Of a stretch of 64,000 nucleotides of DNA, positions 1-9,079 are shown one piece after another. This DNA is from Thermus scotoductus DSM 8553 (GTDB taxonomy: Bacteria; Deinococcota; Deinococci; Deinococcales; Thermaceae). The translations under genes were made by a program, and so were the position numbers. The notes under the pieces are model-generated. The model worked only from the letters and a program-made list of their open reading frames with translations. It had not been told where the DNA came from and did not search any database. Position 1 is the first letter of the stretch, and every line of letters starts with the position of its first letter. The DNA lies in assembly GCF_000381045.1 (NCBI RefSeq), contig NZ_KB905729.1:84051-148050 (forward strand), in the 5' to 3' direction.

Positions 1-507
1 CCTGGCCAGCTCGATCTCCTCCTCGAGGGTGAGAAGGGGAACCTGTCCGATCTCGTGCAGGTACTGGCGCACGGGATCGGAGGTGGAAACCTTGGGCAGG
101 GCAAGCTCCTCCTCTTCCTCGAAGAGCTCCTCGCCCAGGTAGTCCGGGGAGGGACCTTCCTCGGGAAGGAGGAGGTCATCGGCTTCCAAGTAGCTCTCGT
201 CCGCCATGGGATCTAAGGGCTCGTCCAGGAAGATCTCGGGGGCGAGGTCGGGCCCCTCTACCTCGAGGGGGGGTTCTTCCGGGGCCTCCAGGTAGCTTCC
301 CTGGAGGGGATCCTGGGCCAGGGGTGCCATTTCCTCTTTAGCCTCCAGGGGGGCCGGTGGGGCCTTCTTCCGGTTTTTCGAGGTGGTTCCCCCGGAGCCC
401 GCCTTGGGGGCTTTTTCCGTGGCGGTCATGGATTCTTGGGTCTGGAGGGCCATCCTTTCCTCTTCCCCGGCAGTAACCTGCTTCACCTTGTTCTTGGTCT
501 TCTTCAA
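1..507 (-). CDS. sigA: RNA polymerase primary sigma factor SigA (RpoD), 5' part
   Basis: The housekeeping sigma factor directs RNA polymerase to -35/-10 promoters. Only the first 169 codons lie in the window; the gene runs off the left edge. The start is TTG at 507, giving [10 protein letters not shown], behind a strong AAGGAGGGAGG ribosome site, and resembles the MKKSKRK start I remember for Thermus SigA. Residues about 30-140 are a very acidic, low-complexity region 1.1. The visible end, [18 protein letters not shown] followed by LEEEIELAR, is the beginning of region 1.2. It lies 24 bp downstream of rsmC on the same strand and may be co-transcribed with it. Confidence 0.93.
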   Translation of the reverse strand, partial: MKKTKNKVKQVTAGEEERMALQTQESMTATEKAPKAGSGGTTSKNRKKAPPAPLEAKEEMAPLAQDPLQGSYLEAPEEPPLEVEGPDLAPEIFLDEPLDPMADESYLEADDLLLPEEGPSPDYLGEELFEEEEELALPKVSTSDPVRQYLHEIGQVPLLTLEEEIELAR

Positions 508-531
508 CGCGGACCTCCCTCCTTGGGGTTG

Positions 532-1719
532 CTATCCCCGTCTGGCCTTCTCAGCGAAAAGCACCTTGTACTCCCTCACCAAAAGCGTCCTAAAAGCGCC
601 AAAGCGCTCTTCCAGTAGGGGCTCGTACTTGAGAAAGGGGTTTGCCACCAGGAAAAACCCACCGCCCGGCTTCAGCCGGGCCGCCGCCGCTTCCACGAAG
701 GCCTGGGCCACATCCAGGATGACCGCTCCCCCCACGTGAAAGGGGGGATTCGTAACTATGATGTCAAATGCTTCTTCCTCTGTCAAGCCGGGGGCTTGGT
801 CCTGAGCCGGTCTGGATCCCCAACCTACTCCGCCTTCGGCTAAGGCCTCGTCCACGTCAGAGTGAAGCACTCGGGCGGCCAGGCGGTTTTCCTTTAGACT
901 CCTTTCCAGGGAGAGGACCGACACCAGGTCGTCCTCGAGGGCCGTCACCTCCCCCCCCAGGCGGGCCAGGGGCAGGGTGAGGGCTCCGTAGCCTGCCCCC
1001 AGGTCCAGGATGCGCCTGCCGCGGATACCTTCCCGGCCTACCTCCCCCACCAGGGCTTCCAGGAGAAGCACCGAGGCCTTGTCCACCTTCCCCGCGGAAA
1101 AGACCCCCGGCAGGTGGAAGAAGGTGAAGGTCTCCCCCAAAAGCCTTGCCTGGAACGGGTGCCAGAGGGAGGGTAGAGGTGGGGCTTCCCGTTCCTTTTC
1201 CAGAAGGGCCACCCGCACTGGGCCTTCCCGCTTGAGGACCAGGCCGTACCCCAGAAGGGCCCGGGCTTCCTTGAAGTAGCGCTCAAAGCCCTTGTTCTTG
1301 TCCCCGGCCAGGTAGACCCGGCCCCCCATCCTCAAGGCCCGGGCGGCGGACACCAAGGTGGCCTCTACGTAAGCGGTGCCCCGGCCTGCGGGCAGGGCCA
1401 GGACCACCAGGTCGTAGGCGTTTTCCTCCGCTTCCCAAGGAGGGGCCAGGCGGGCCTTCAGGCCGCTGGACTGGAGGCAGCGGAAGGCGGCCCTCGAGGT
1501 TTCCAGCCTGTCCACCTCCATCCGGCCCTCCAGGGGCAGGCTGGCCAGACCCACCCCGGGGTTCAGGTCCAGGGCCCTCTGGCCGAAGGGGGCCACGGCA
1601 GCCTGTAGGGCCTCGTAAACCGGATCCCGGTACCCACGGGCCCCCGGCTTCACGTAAAGCACCCCCCCGGGCCGGGGCAGGGGGGTGAGGCGGTGGTACT
1701 CGGCTAGGGTCAGGCCCAC
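532..1719 (-). CDS. rsmC: 16S rRNA (guanine-N2) methyltransferase RsmC-like
   Basis: This is an SAM-dependent methyltransferase that makes m2G in small-subunit rRNA (G1207 in E. coli). The 395-aa protein has two tandem Rossmann methyltransferase domains. The C-terminal, catalytic one carries the SAM motif ILDLGAGYGAL and the target-base motif NPPFHVGG; the N-terminal one is degenerate, as expected for RsmC. The start is GTG at 1719 (VGLTLAEYHR). There is no ribosome site; a -10 TATCCT ends 8 nt upstream with TTGCCC 17 bp further, so the mRNA is probably leaderless. It is divergent from aspartokinase and upstream of sigA. Family assignment is firm; the exact modified base is inferred from homologues. 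Confidence 0.88.
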   Translation of the reverse strand: MGLTLAEYHRLTPLPRPGGVLYVKPGARGYRDPVYEALQAAVAPFGQRALDLNPGVGLASLPLEGRMEVDRLETSRAAFRCLQSSGLKARLAPPWEAEENAYDLVVLALPAGRGTAYVEATLVSAARALRMGGRVYLAGDKNKGFERYFKEARALLGYGLVLKREGPVRVALLEKEREAPPLPSLWHPFQARLLGETFTFFHLPGVFSAGKVDKASVLLLEALVGEVGREGIRGRRILDLGAGYGALTLPLARLGGEVTALEDDLVSVLSLERSLKENRLAARVLHSDVDEALAEGGVGWGSRPAQDQAPGLTEEEAFDIIVTNPPFHVGGAVILDVAQAFVEAAAARLKPGGGFFLVANPFLKYEPLLEERFGAFRTLLVREYKVLFAEKARRG

Positions 1720-1807
1720 ATCGCTTTAGGATACGGGGCTTGGGGTGAAGGGGCAAATGTGATAATATTCCTTTTCAAGCCGCCCCTTGGGCGGAAAGGA
1801 GGCAAGC
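1720..1807. promoter_or_regulatory. Overlapping divergent promoters of rsmC and aspartokinase
   Basis: Minus strand: TTGCCC (1756-1751), 17-bp spacer, TATCCT (1733-1728), then 8 nt to the rsmC GTG. Plus strand: TTGGGG (1740-1745), 17 bp, TAATAT (1763-1768), then an untranslated leader with a small hairpin CCGCCC-CTT-GGGCGG (1780-1794) just before the AAAGGAGG ribosome site. The two promoters interleave, so RNA polymerase can probably occupy only one at a time. Confidence 0.6.
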
Positions 1808-3025
1808 GTGTCCCTGGTCGTGCAAAAATATGGCGGCACCTCCGTGGGCGACCTGGAGCGCATCCACAAGGTGGCCCAGCGCATCGCCCACTACCGGGAG
1901 AAGGGGCATAGGCTGGCGGTGGTGGTTTCGGCCATGGGCCACACCACCGACGAGCTCATCGCTCTGGCCAAGCGGGTGAACCCGAGACCTCCCTTCCGGG
2001 AGCTGGACCTCCTCACCACCACAGGGGAGCAGGTTTCCGTGGCCCTCCTTTCCATGCAACTCTGGGCCATGGGCATCCCGGCCAGGGGCTTTGTGCAGCA
2101 CCAGATCGGCATCGTCACGGATGGGCGCTTTGGCGATGCCCGTATCCTCGAGGTGAACCCAAACCGCATCCAGGAGGCCCTGGACCAGGGGTATGTGGCG
2201 GTGATCGCCGGCTTCATGGGCACCACCCCCGAGGGGGAGATCACCACCTTGGGCCGGGGGGGGTCCGACACCACCGCCGTGGCCATCGCCGCCGCCCTGG
2301 GGGCCAAGGAGTGCGAGATCTACACGGACACGGAAGGGGTTTACACCACGGACCCCCACCTGATTCCCGAGGCCCGGAAGCTTGAGGTGATCGGCTACGA
2401 CCAGATGCTGGAGATGGCCGCCCTGGGGGCCAGGGTCCTCCACCCCCGGGCGGTGTACTATGCCAAGCGTTACGGGGTGGTGCTCCACGTGCGCTCCAGC
2501 TTTTCCTATAACCCCGGTACCCTGGTGAAGGAGGTCAACATGGAAATGGGCAAGGTGGTGACGGGTGCGGCCTTGGATCTGGACCACGCCCAGATCGGGC
2601 TTATCGGGATCCCCGACCAGCCGGGGATCGCCGCCAAGGTCTTCCAGGCCCTGGCCGAGCGGGGCATCGCCGTGGACATGATCATCCAGGGGGTTCCCGG
2701 GCACGATCCCTCCCGGCAGCAGATGGCCTTCACCGTGAAGAAGGATTTCGCCCAGGAGGCCCTCGAGGCCCTGGAACCCGTCTTGGCCGAGATCGGGGGC
2801 GAGGCCCTTCTGCGCCCCGATATCGCCAAGGTGTCCATCGTGGGGGTGGGGCTGGCCTCGGCCCCGGAGATCCCCGCCAGGATGTTCCAGGCGGTGGCCT
2901 CCACCGGGGCCAACATCGAGATGATCGCCACCAGCGAGGTGCGCATCTCCGTCATCATCCCCGCCCAGTACGCGGAGGCTGCTTTAAGGGCGGTGCACCA
3001 GGCCTTTGAGCTGGATAAACCCTGA
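1808..3025 (+). CDS. ask: Aspartate kinase, alpha subunit
   Basis: It phosphorylates L-aspartate to aspartyl phosphate, the first step to threonine, methionine and diaminopimelate in the cytoplasm. The 405-aa protein starts at GTG 1808 (SLVVQKYGGTSVGDLERI) with AAAGGAGG 5 nt upstream; an in-frame TTG at 1787 lacks such a site. The N-terminal kinase domain shows KYGGTSVG, LTTTGEQ and GRGGSDTTA. Two ACT domains fill the C-terminal 160 residues, containing GIPDQPGIAAKVF and STGANIEMIATSE. The sequence agrees closely with Thermus aspartokinase, whose alpha and beta subunits are read from the same frame. Confidence 0.95.
   Translation: MSLVVQKYGGTSVGDLERIHKVAQRIAHYREKGHRLAVVVSAMGHTTDELIALAKRVNPRPPFRELDLLTTTGEQVSVALLSMQLWAMGIPARGFVQHQIGIVTDGRFGDARILEVNPNRIQEALDQGYVAVIAGFMGTTPEGEITTLGRGGSDTTAVAIAAALGAKECEIYTDTEGVYTTDPHLIPEARKLEVIGYDQMLEMAALGARVLHPRAVYYAKRYGVVLHVRSSFSYNPGTLVKEVNMEMGKVVTGAALDLDHAQIGLIGIPDQPGIAAKVFQALAERGIAVDMIIQGVPGHDPSRQQMAFTVKKDFAQEALEALEPVLAEIGGEALLRPDIAKVSIVGVGLASAPEIPARMFQAVASTGANIEMIATSEVRISVIIPAQYAEAALRAVHQAFELDKP
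2540..3025 (+). CDS. Aspartate kinase beta subunit from an internal in-frame start
   Basis: An internal ATG at 2540 (MEMGKVVTGAALDL) sits 4 nt after a consensus AAGGAGGT (2528-2535) inside the ask frame. Translation from it gives a 161-aa protein made only of the two ACT regulatory domains. Overlapping in-frame askA/askB genes were described for Thermus flavus and for Bacillus, where alpha2beta2 enzymes bind the feedback inhibitor. The start signal is visible; production of a separate beta chain is inferred from those precedents. Confidence 0.7.
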   Translation: MEMGKVVTGAALDLDHAQIGLIGIPDQPGIAAKVFQALAERGIAVDMIIQGVPGHDPSRQQMAFTVKKDFAQEALEALEPVLAEIGGEALLRPDIAKVSIVGVGLASAPEIPARMFQAVASTGANIEMIATSEVRISVIIPAQYAEAALRAVHQAFELDKP

Positions 3026-3216
3026 TGGAAAGGCTTTTCCTGTCCTGGGAATCGCTCCTTGGCCTGGTGCGCCAGGCGGGAGGGTTTCCCCTGGTGGCCA
3101 CCCTGCACTTCAAGCCTAGTCGGAACCAGGTGCCGGACGAACCCGACGTGTACGCCGAGGCCACGGACGCTTGGGTGGTCTACCCCTGGGCTCCGGAGGT
3201 CTGGCTGAAAACTTGA
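3025..3216 (+). CDS. Small conserved-looking hypothetical protein (63 aa)
   Basis: This 63-residue frame begins at ATG 3025, overlapping the ask stop as TGATG, so it is probably translated by coupling. It is rich in Trp and aromatic residues, with no membrane segment, signal or motif I recognise. The codon pattern has G/C at third positions like its neighbours. A GC hairpin follows directly. Function unknown; the tight coupling to ask is the only clue. Confidence 0.6.
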   Translation: MERLFLSWESLLGLVRQAGGFPLVATLHFKPSRNQVPDEPDVYAEATDAWVVYPWAPEVWLKT

Positions 3217-3246
3217 CCCCACCCTGGCGTCGGGCAAGGCGGGGTC
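3215..3246. terminator. Hairpin between convergent ask unit and mdh
   Basis: GACCCC (3215-3220) pairs with GGGGTC (3241-3246), extended by further imperfect GC pairing, between two genes that end toward each other. T-runs are short on the plus side; AGTTTT follows on the minus side. Possibly a bidirectional terminator. Confidence 0.4.
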
Positions 3247-3256
3247 TATTGGGGCT

Positions 3257-4240
3257 TTAAATAAGCCCTAGGGCCTTCACCTGTTCCATCTCGTCCAGAA
3301 GCTCCTTTGCGGTGATCTCCATCCGCTTCCTGGCGAACTCGTTGATCTCCAGGTCCTGGACGATCCGGTACTCCCCACCTCGGGCGGTGACGGGGAAGGA
3401 GTAGACAATCCCCTCGGGAACCCCGTAGGAACCATCCGAAGGAATGGCCATGGAAACCCAGTCCCCCTCGGGGGTGCCCAGGGCCCAGTCCCGGATGTGC
3501 TCTATGGCGGCGTTGGCGGCGCTGGCGGCGCTGGAGGCTCCCCGGGCCTGGATGATGGCCGCTCCCCTTTGGGCCACGGTGGGGATGAACTCCTTCTCGT
3601 ACCACTCCATGTCCACCAGCTCCAAAGCGGGCTTCCCGTCCACCTCCGCATGGAAGAGGTCGGGGAACATGGTGGAGGAGTGGTTGCCCCACACGGCAAT
3701 GCGGCGGATCCGGTCCACGGGAACCCCCGTCTTCTTGGAAAGCTGGGCCTTGGCCCGGTTGTGGTCCAGCCGGGTCATGGCGGTGAAGTTTTTGGGGTCA
3801 AGGCCCTCTGCGTTTTTGTAGGCGATGAGGGCATTGGTGTTGGCGGGATTGCCCACCACCAGGACCTTGACGTCCCGCTTGGCCACCTCGGCCAGGGCCC
3901 GGCCCTGTTCGGTGAAGATCTTGCCGTTCATCTCCAGGAGGTCGCGGCGCTCCATGCCCGCCTTCCTGGGGGCCGCCCCCACCAGAAGGGCATAGTCGGC
4001 GTCCTTAAAGGCCACCTTGGGGTCATCGGTGGCCACGATCCCCGCCAAAAGGGGGAAGGCACAGTCCTCGAGCTCCATGATGACGCCCTCCAGGGCTCTT
4101 TGGGCCTGGGGAATCTCCAGAAGCTGTAGGATCACGGGCTGGTCCTTTCCCAGCATCTCCCCTGCGGCGATGCGGAAAAGAAGGCTGTAACCGATCTGGC
4201 CGGCAGCGCCGGTGACCGCCACACGAACGGGGCTTTTCAT
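3257..4240 (-). CDS. mdh: Malate dehydrogenase (NAD)
   Basis: It interconverts malate and oxaloacetate with NAD(H) in the TCA cycle. The 327-aa protein is the usual length and almost identical to the Thermus flavus enzyme as I remember it. It has the NAD loop [12 protein letters not shown] near residue 10, the substrate-binding arginines around [22 protein letters not shown], and the catalytic pair in MTRLDHNRA and WGNHSS. The start is ATG 4240 with AAGGAGGT upstream. It lies 39 bp downstream of dnaG on the same strand and may be read through from it. Confidence 0.97.
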   Translation of the reverse strand: MKSPVRVAVTGAAGQIGYSLLFRIAAGEMLGKDQPVILQLLEIPQAQRALEGVIMELEDCAFPLLAGIVATDDPKVAFKDADYALLVGAAPRKAGMERRDLLEMNGKIFTEQGRALAEVAKRDVKVLVVGNPANTNALIAYKNAEGLDPKNFTAMTRLDHNRAKAQLSKKTGVPVDRIRRIAVWGNHSSTMFPDLFHAEVDGKPALELVDMEWYEKEFIPTVAQRGAAIIQARGASSAASAANAAIEHIRDWALGTPEGDWVSMAIPSDGSYGVPEGIVYSFPVTARGGEYRIVQDLEINEFARKRMEITAKELLDEMEQVKALGLI

Positions 4241-4279
4241 CCTTTACCTCCTTGGGCCTAAGCCCGAAAGGATTTTACC

Positions 4280-6010
4280 TTAAAGCTTCCGGTAGATGCG
4301 CCGTTCCGCCTCTATGGCCTGGTCCAGTTCCTGGATTTCCCGCAAGATCTCCATGCTGGGGTTGCGGCTTAGCTCCTCCTTCAGTTTGGCCCGGCGCTCC
4401 AGGTAGTAGGCCTCCCGCAGGCGGGCCAGGGTTTTCTCCAGGATCTCGGGGAACCTGGGCTCGTCCACAGAGGGGACCAGCATCAACCTTTCCAGAAGGA
4501 TGCCCCCCGCCTCCTTGCGGCTTAGCACCTGGCGCAGGTAGTCCCGGCGGGGTTCGCGGCTGGCCAGCTCCAGGAACTCGGAAAGTAAGGAGCCTTCCGG
4601 GGGCCAGACGTGAAGGGCCGTGTGGTGCACCCACTCGGCGAAGCGTTCCTCCGGCACGGAGAGGAGGAGGGCCATCACGTCCAGCTCCAGAAGGAGGACC
4701 CGGTTTTTGGGCTCGGCCTTGGGGGGTTGGGGGGGTGGACGCCGGCCCCGCTTGAGGCTGGCCAGGTAATCCTCCAGCTGGCGCAGGGAAAGGCCCAACC
4801 GCTCCACCACCAGGGCCTTAAGGCGGTCGGCCACCGGGTCGAAGGGCTCAGGGGAGAGCATCCTGGGGGTGAGGGCTTCCAGGACCTTCCGTTTGTGCTC
4901 GGGGCGGGTCAGGTCCAGGCCCCGGGTGGCCTCCTGGAAGCGGAACTCCACCTCGGGAAGGGCTTCCTCTAAGGCTTTCTGGAATAGGGCCGGGCCCTCG
5001 GGCAGAAGAAGGAGGTCGCCCGGGTCCTTGCTGGGCAGGCGCACCGCATAGAAGAGGAACTTCCGGGCCAAGGAGAGGTCCAGGCTTTGCAGGGTGGCCC
5101 TTTGCCCCGCCTCGTCGGCATCAAAGGCCAGGTAGACTTCCCGCACCTCCTGCATCTCCAGAAGACGGGCTTGCTCCTCGGAAAGCCCCGAGCCCAAGAC
5201 CGCCACCGCCTCGGCAAAGCCCATCTGGTGCAGGGCGATGGCGTCGAAAAGTCCCTCCACCACGATGGCCCGTCCCTGGCGCAGCTTGGCCTTGGCCTCC
5301 GGGTAGGCGAAGAGCACCTCCCGCTTGCGGAAGAGGGGGGTTTCCGGGGAGTTCAGGTACTTGGGGGTTTCCTCCCCCAGGGCCCTTCCCGTGAAGGCCA
5401 CGATCCGCCCCAGGTGGTCCCTGATGGGGAAGGTGATGCGGTGGCGAAAGCGGTCGTAGAAGCGCCCATCCTTTTCCGCCAGGACCCCGGCCTTCAGGCC
5501 CTCCTCCGGGCTGATGCCGTGGCGGGTCAGGTGGGTGAGGAGGCCATCCCCCTTGGCCGGGGCGTAGCCCAGGCCGAAGCGGGCGATGCTTTCCGGGGAA
5601 AGCCCCCGCCTTTGCAGGTACTCCTGGGCCTCGAGGGAAGCCTTGAGCCCCTCCAGGAAGTACTCCTGGGAGAGCTTGAGGACATCCAAAAGCTCGCGGC
5701 GTTTGGCGGGGGCACCCGCCTTAGGAATCTCCACCCCCGCTTCCTCCGCCAGGCGCTCCAGGGCCTGCATGAAGTCCAGGCCCTCGATCCTTTCCACGAA
5801 GGCGAAGAGGTCGCCTCCCGCCTTGCAGCCGAAGCAGTGGAAGAGCCCCTTCTCCTCATCCACGTAGAAGGAGGGGGTCTTCTCCTGGTGGAAGGGGCAG
5901 AGGCCCTTCCAGCGGCCGCGGCCAGCGGGTTTCAGGGCCACGTAGCGGGAAACCACCTCCTTTAGGGAGAGGCGGCGTTTGATGGCCTCTACCGCTTGTG
6001 CCGTGTCCAT
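4280..6010 (-). CDS. dnaG: DNA primase DnaG
   Basis: It makes RNA primers at the replication fork. The 576-aa protein has an N-terminal CHC2 zinc domain (ligands C38, H41, C59, C62) and an RNA polymerase core. The TOPRIM domain follows, with VVEGLFDAIAL and AFDADEAGQRA supplying the acidic metal ligands. The C-terminal helical domain contacts the DnaB helicase. The ATG at 6010 lies inside the 3' end of the upstream cyclase-like gene (22 bp overlap). It is close to sigA, as in many bacteria, but other genes lie between them. Confidence 0.96.
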   Translation of the reverse strand: MDTAQAVEAIKRRLSLKEVVSRYVALKPAGRGRWKGLCPFHQEKTPSFYVDEEKGLFHCFGCKAGGDLFAFVERIEGLDFMQALERLAEEAGVEIPKAGAPAKRRELLDVLKLSQEYFLEGLKASLEAQEYLQRRGLSPESIARFGLGYAPAKGDGLLTHLTRHGISPEEGLKAGVLAEKDGRFYDRFRHRITFPIRDHLGRIVAFTGRALGEETPKYLNSPETPLFRKREVLFAYPEAKAKLRQGRAIVVEGLFDAIALHQMGFAEAVAVLGSGLSEEQARLLEMQEVREVYLAFDADEAGQRATLQSLDLSLARKFLFYAVRLPSKDPGDLLLLPEGPALFQKALEEALPEVEFRFQEATRGLDLTRPEHKRKVLEALTPRMLSPEPFDPVADRLKALVVERLGLSLRQLEDYLASLKRGRRPPPQPPKAEPKNRVLLLELDVMALLLSVPEERFAEWVHHTALHVWPPEGSLLSEFLELASREPRRDYLRQVLSRKEAGGILLERLMLVPSVDEPRFPEILEKTLARLREAYYLERRAKLKEELSRNPSMEILREIQELDQAIEAERRIYRKL

Positions 6011-8616
6011 CCGACCCCCCGCTTACGCCATAGCCTTAGGACCCACCTTCCCAGGATACCGTACCCTCGGAGGTCGCCATCAGGCTCTTCGCCTGCCAAA
6101 ACCGCCTGCCACACCCGCGTTAGGGGGACGGAAGGGGGGAAACCCAGGAGGTGTTCCACCTTTTCCCCCTGCTCCAGGAGGAGCTGGGCCCTAAGGAGCC
6201 TGGCTACCTCCAGGTGCACGGCGAACCCCGTGCGGTGTGTCTGGTAGAGGAGGTACTGGGAAAGCGTCTTGGCCTTGTTGGGAGACCTGGGCCAAAGGTA
6301 AAGGGCCAAGGAGGTCAGGGCCAGGTGGTAGACGTAAGGGTTGGAAAGCCGCCGGGCTTCCCGCAGGGCCTCCTTCAGGAGGGGCGTAGGGTCTTGTTCC
6401 TGGCTCACGCGGTAGTGGGCCAGGGCCAAGACTCCAAGGGCCTTGCCATCTGGGTGCAGGAGGGCTGTCTGGAAGAGGTCTTCCCGGAAACGCCCCCTTA
6501 GGGTCCAGGCGGAGAGGAGGGCGGCGGCCAGCCAGGGATGGGGCATCTGGCGGTGGGCGGCCTCGCCTTCCTCCAGGGCCTCAGGAAGGCGGCCGGTTTC
6601 CAGAAGGAGGCGAAGCCGGGTGGCTTGGAAGCGGGTTTCCGATTCCAGGTCCCCGGGTGGCTTCTCCTTTAGCAGGGCTTCCGCTTCGGCATAGCGGCCC
6701 AGGTCCATGAGGAGGCCGGCCTTCAGGCTTTGCCCGTGGAGCCTCAAGGAGGCGGGCACCAGGGGATGGAACTCGTTAAGGACCTCGAGGGCCTGCCGGG
6801 GCTGGAAGGCCCGCCACAAGGCCCCCCCCACCTGGAGGCGGGCCTGGGCTTCCTCCAGGGGGTAGGGCTTGAGGCCAGGGAGCAGGGGGAGGAGGTCCAG
6901 GGGGTTTTGGGCTTGGCGGAAGGACGCCAGGACGGGGTCTTGGGACCTGGGGCCTCCTTGGGCCTCCGGGGCCTGGCCCAAGGAGGCCTGGGCGTCCTGG
7001 AGTTCCTTCTGAAGGCTTGCCCGCCAGGAGGAGGGGGCGGCCTCGAGGGCCTCCTGGTAAAGGGGTATGGCCCTTTCCGGATGGCCCTGCCGCCAGGCCT
7101 TTTGGGCGAGGATCCTCAGAGCCTGGGCGGCCTCCCTTTTCTCTTGGACCCGCTTGAGGTGCTGGACCATGAGCCGGAAGTCTCCCTTATCCCGGTAAAA
7201 CTGGGCGGCTGCCCGGTGCCAGGCCTTGGCCTGTTCCTCCGGCACCAGGGCCCGGGCCACTTGAAGGATTTCCGGGAGGGGCTTACCCTCCTGCAAAAGG
7301 CCTTCTTTCTCCAGGCGTCTGGTGGAGAAGGTTCCCATGAGCCGCTCTGCGATCCTGAGCAGCTCGGTCCGGCTTTGCTCCAAAGGAAGGGTGACCAGGG
7401 CTTCGTGCAACACCCCGAGGGCCAGAAGGGCTTGCCGTTCCGCTAGGGGAAGGGCATCCAGGGCGGGCTGCAATGCGAGAAGCGGGGGTGCCTTCAGGCC
7501 CTGGACCTCCAGGGTGGGTTGGAAGAGGGGCTTGCGGCTTTCCGCCAAAACCATCAGGTGAGGGAAGGAGTGCTGAAGGAGGGATTGCAGGATGCCATCG
7601 GGGGTATGGAGGTTTTTGGCCACCAGGAGAAGGGGGTGGGGCAGGTTTTCCAAAACCCTTTTCCAGGCCTCGTAGATGGCGGCCTCCAGGGCCTCGCGCT
7701 TCCAGGGGGGGCGGGCCTCGAGGCCCAGGCTGTACCGAAGGGCCACGGAAAGTTCTGGGGAAAGCTCCGCCAGGGCCAGAAAAGCCTCCACCTGGCCGAA
7801 GGTTCGTTCCACCGCCTGGCTTAGGGTGGAGCGCAAGGGGGTTTCCGGCCCCATGCGCTCCAGGACCACCACGGGGTGAGGGGCCAGCTCTATGAACCTA
7901 TCCAGGATGAGGCTCTTTCCGCTTCCCGGTGGCCCCACCAGGTTGAGGCGGGCAGGAGGGCCCTGAAAGGTCTTCAGCAAGGTGTCCAGGAGGGCCTCGC
8001 CTTCCGGCCCCAGGTCCAGGCTCACGCTCCTTACCCGAAAAACCTCCACTGCCCCAAGCCCCTTGGCCTCCTTTAGGCCCAGGGGGTCCGCCGCCACCCC
8101 CGGGGCCAGGGCCAGGGTGGTGGGCTCGGTGAGCACTTCCTTGGGGTGGGCCAGTTTGCTGAGCCGCTCGGCCAGGACCACCGGCGGGCCTACCGCCGTG
8201 GGTTCCCCTGCCTGGCCGCTTCCTAAGGGGGCCCAAAGCACTTCCCCGCTGGCCACTCCGGCCCGGGCAGGAAGAGGTGAGGAGCCCACCATCTCCAAGG
8301 CGGCCTCCAGGGCCCGCCAGGGCTCCTTTCCCCGGGCCCTGGGGGCCCCGAAGAGGACCAGGATCCCATCCCCCAGGAAGCGGTGGACGAATCCTCCCTT
8401 AGCCCGGGCCACGCGGGCGGCCTCCTCGAGGGCCTCCTGAAGCTGCTGGTAGGCCACCTGGAGGCCGGCTTGGAAGTGCTGGCTGGAGTTCACCAGGTCG
8501 TAGAAGAGGACGCTCACATACCGCCTCTCCTCGGGCAGAAGAGCCCCCAACGCCCGGCCGCAGGCCATGCAGAACCGGGCCTCAGGAGGGTTTTTCTGCC
8601 CGCATTCGCAGCGCAT
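5989..8616 (-). CDS. Zinc-ribbon, class III cyclase, AAA ATPase and TPR-repeat protein
   Basis: A large 875-aa signalling protein. Residues 1-22 form a zinc ribbon (C3, C5, C16, C19). Residues 33-190 resemble a class III nucleotidyl cyclase: YVSVLFYDLVNSS supplies a first metal aspartate (D40) and FLGDGILVLFGAP a second (D83). A Walker A motif GPPGSGKS follows at 228-235, and after about residue 450 come helical TPR-like repeats rich in Ala and Leu. The architecture is that of MalT/cyclase-type signalling ATPases without a DNA-binding domain. Whether it makes cAMP, cGMP or nothing cannot be told from sequence. It overlaps the dnaG start by 22 bp. Confidence 0.8.
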   Translation of the reverse strand: MRCECGQKNPPEARFCMACGRALGALLPEERRYVSVLFYDLVNSSQHFQAGLQVAYQQLQEALEEAARVARAKGGFVHRFLGDGILVLFGAPRARGKEPWRALEAALEMVGSSPLPARAGVASGEVLWAPLGSGQAGEPTAVGPPVVLAERLSKLAHPKEVLTEPTTLALAPGVAADPLGLKEAKGLGAVEVFRVRSVSLDLGPEGEALLDTLLKTFQGPPARLNLVGPPGSGKSLILDRFIELAPHPVVVLERMGPETPLRSTLSQAVERTFGQVEAFLALAELSPELSVALRYSLGLEARPPWKREALEAAIYEAWKRVLENLPHPLLLVAKNLHTPDGILQSLLQHSFPHLMVLAESRKPLFQPTLEVQGLKAPPLLALQPALDALPLAERQALLALGVLHEALVTLPLEQSRTELLRIAERLMGTFSTRRLEKEGLLQEGKPLPEILQVARALVPEEQAKAWHRAAAQFYRDKGDFRLMVQHLKRVQEKREAAQALRILAQKAWRQGHPERAIPLYQEALEAAPSSWRASLQKELQDAQASLGQAPEAQGGPRSQDPVLASFRQAQNPLDLLPLLPGLKPYPLEEAQARLQVGGALWRAFQPRQALEVLNEFHPLVPASLRLHGQSLKAGLLMDLGRYAEAEALLKEKPPGDLESETRFQATRLRLLLETGRLPEALEEGEAAHRQMPHPWLAAALLSAWTLRGRFREDLFQTALLHPDGKALGVLALAHYRVSQEQDPTPLLKEALREARRLSNPYVYHLALTSLALYLWPRSPNKAKTLSQYLLYQTHRTGFAVHLEVARLLRAQLLLEQGEKVEHLLGFPPSVPLTRVWQAVLAGEEPDGDLRGYGILGRWVLRLWRKRGVGWTRHKR

Positions 8617-8617
8617 C

Positions 8618-9070
8618 TCACTCCCGGAAGAGCATGAGGGGCGGCCAGAGGAGGACCTCGGCCCGTTTCGGCAGAGGGATATCGCTGTAAACCACCACCC
8701 GTAGGGGGCCCTCCAACAGGTAAAACCCTTCTCCCAAGGGGGTGGTTTCTCCTCCTATCCGGTAGCTGGCCCCTTCCCGCTCCACGAAGGCCTCCCTCCT
8801 TAACGGCTCGGCTTGGCGCACCATCCCGTGGAGGAGCACCGGCACTCCCCCCGTAGGGGCTGGGGGGGCTCCCCGGTCAAAGGCGTAGACGATCTGGCCT
8901 TGGACCAGGGCCTCCAACACGGGGCTTCCCCAGGGCTCGGGGAAGAGGTAGGCCTCTACCCTATAGGCGCGGAAGCGGTCAAGAAAGCTTTCGGGGCTTT
9001 CCTCAATGGAGCCTATCGGCTGACCAATGTGGCCTATGGGCTGGCCCTGGGTGGGGCCTTTGGGGTTCAT
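8618..9070 (-). CDS. Hypothetical protein (150 aa)
   Basis: This soluble protein of unknown function lies between the helicase gene (9 bp upstream) and the cyclase-like gene (1 bp downstream), so it belongs to the same transcription unit. The first 25 residues contain a repeat, GQPIGHIGQPIGS, and may not be translated if a later start is used; no clear ribosome site precedes ATG 9070. The middle (FRAYRVEAYLFPEPWGSP) faintly resembles nucleotidyltransferase-like folds, but I see no catalytic motif. Confidence 0.6.
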   Translation of the reverse strand: MNPKGPTQGQPIGHIGQPIGSIEESPESFLDRFRAYRVEAYLFPEPWGSPVLEALVQGQIVYAFDRGAPPAPTGGVPVLLHGMVRQAEPLRREAFVEREGASYRIGGETTPLGEGFYLLEGPLRVVVYSDIPLPKRAEVLLWPPLMLFRE

Positions 9071-9079
9071 GGGAAGAGT

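Noticed and set aside
1787..1807. Upstream TTG start for aspartokinase
   Set aside because: It overlaps the ribosome site and the leader hairpin and adds seven residues (MGGKEAS) not seen at the start of known Thermus aspartokinases.
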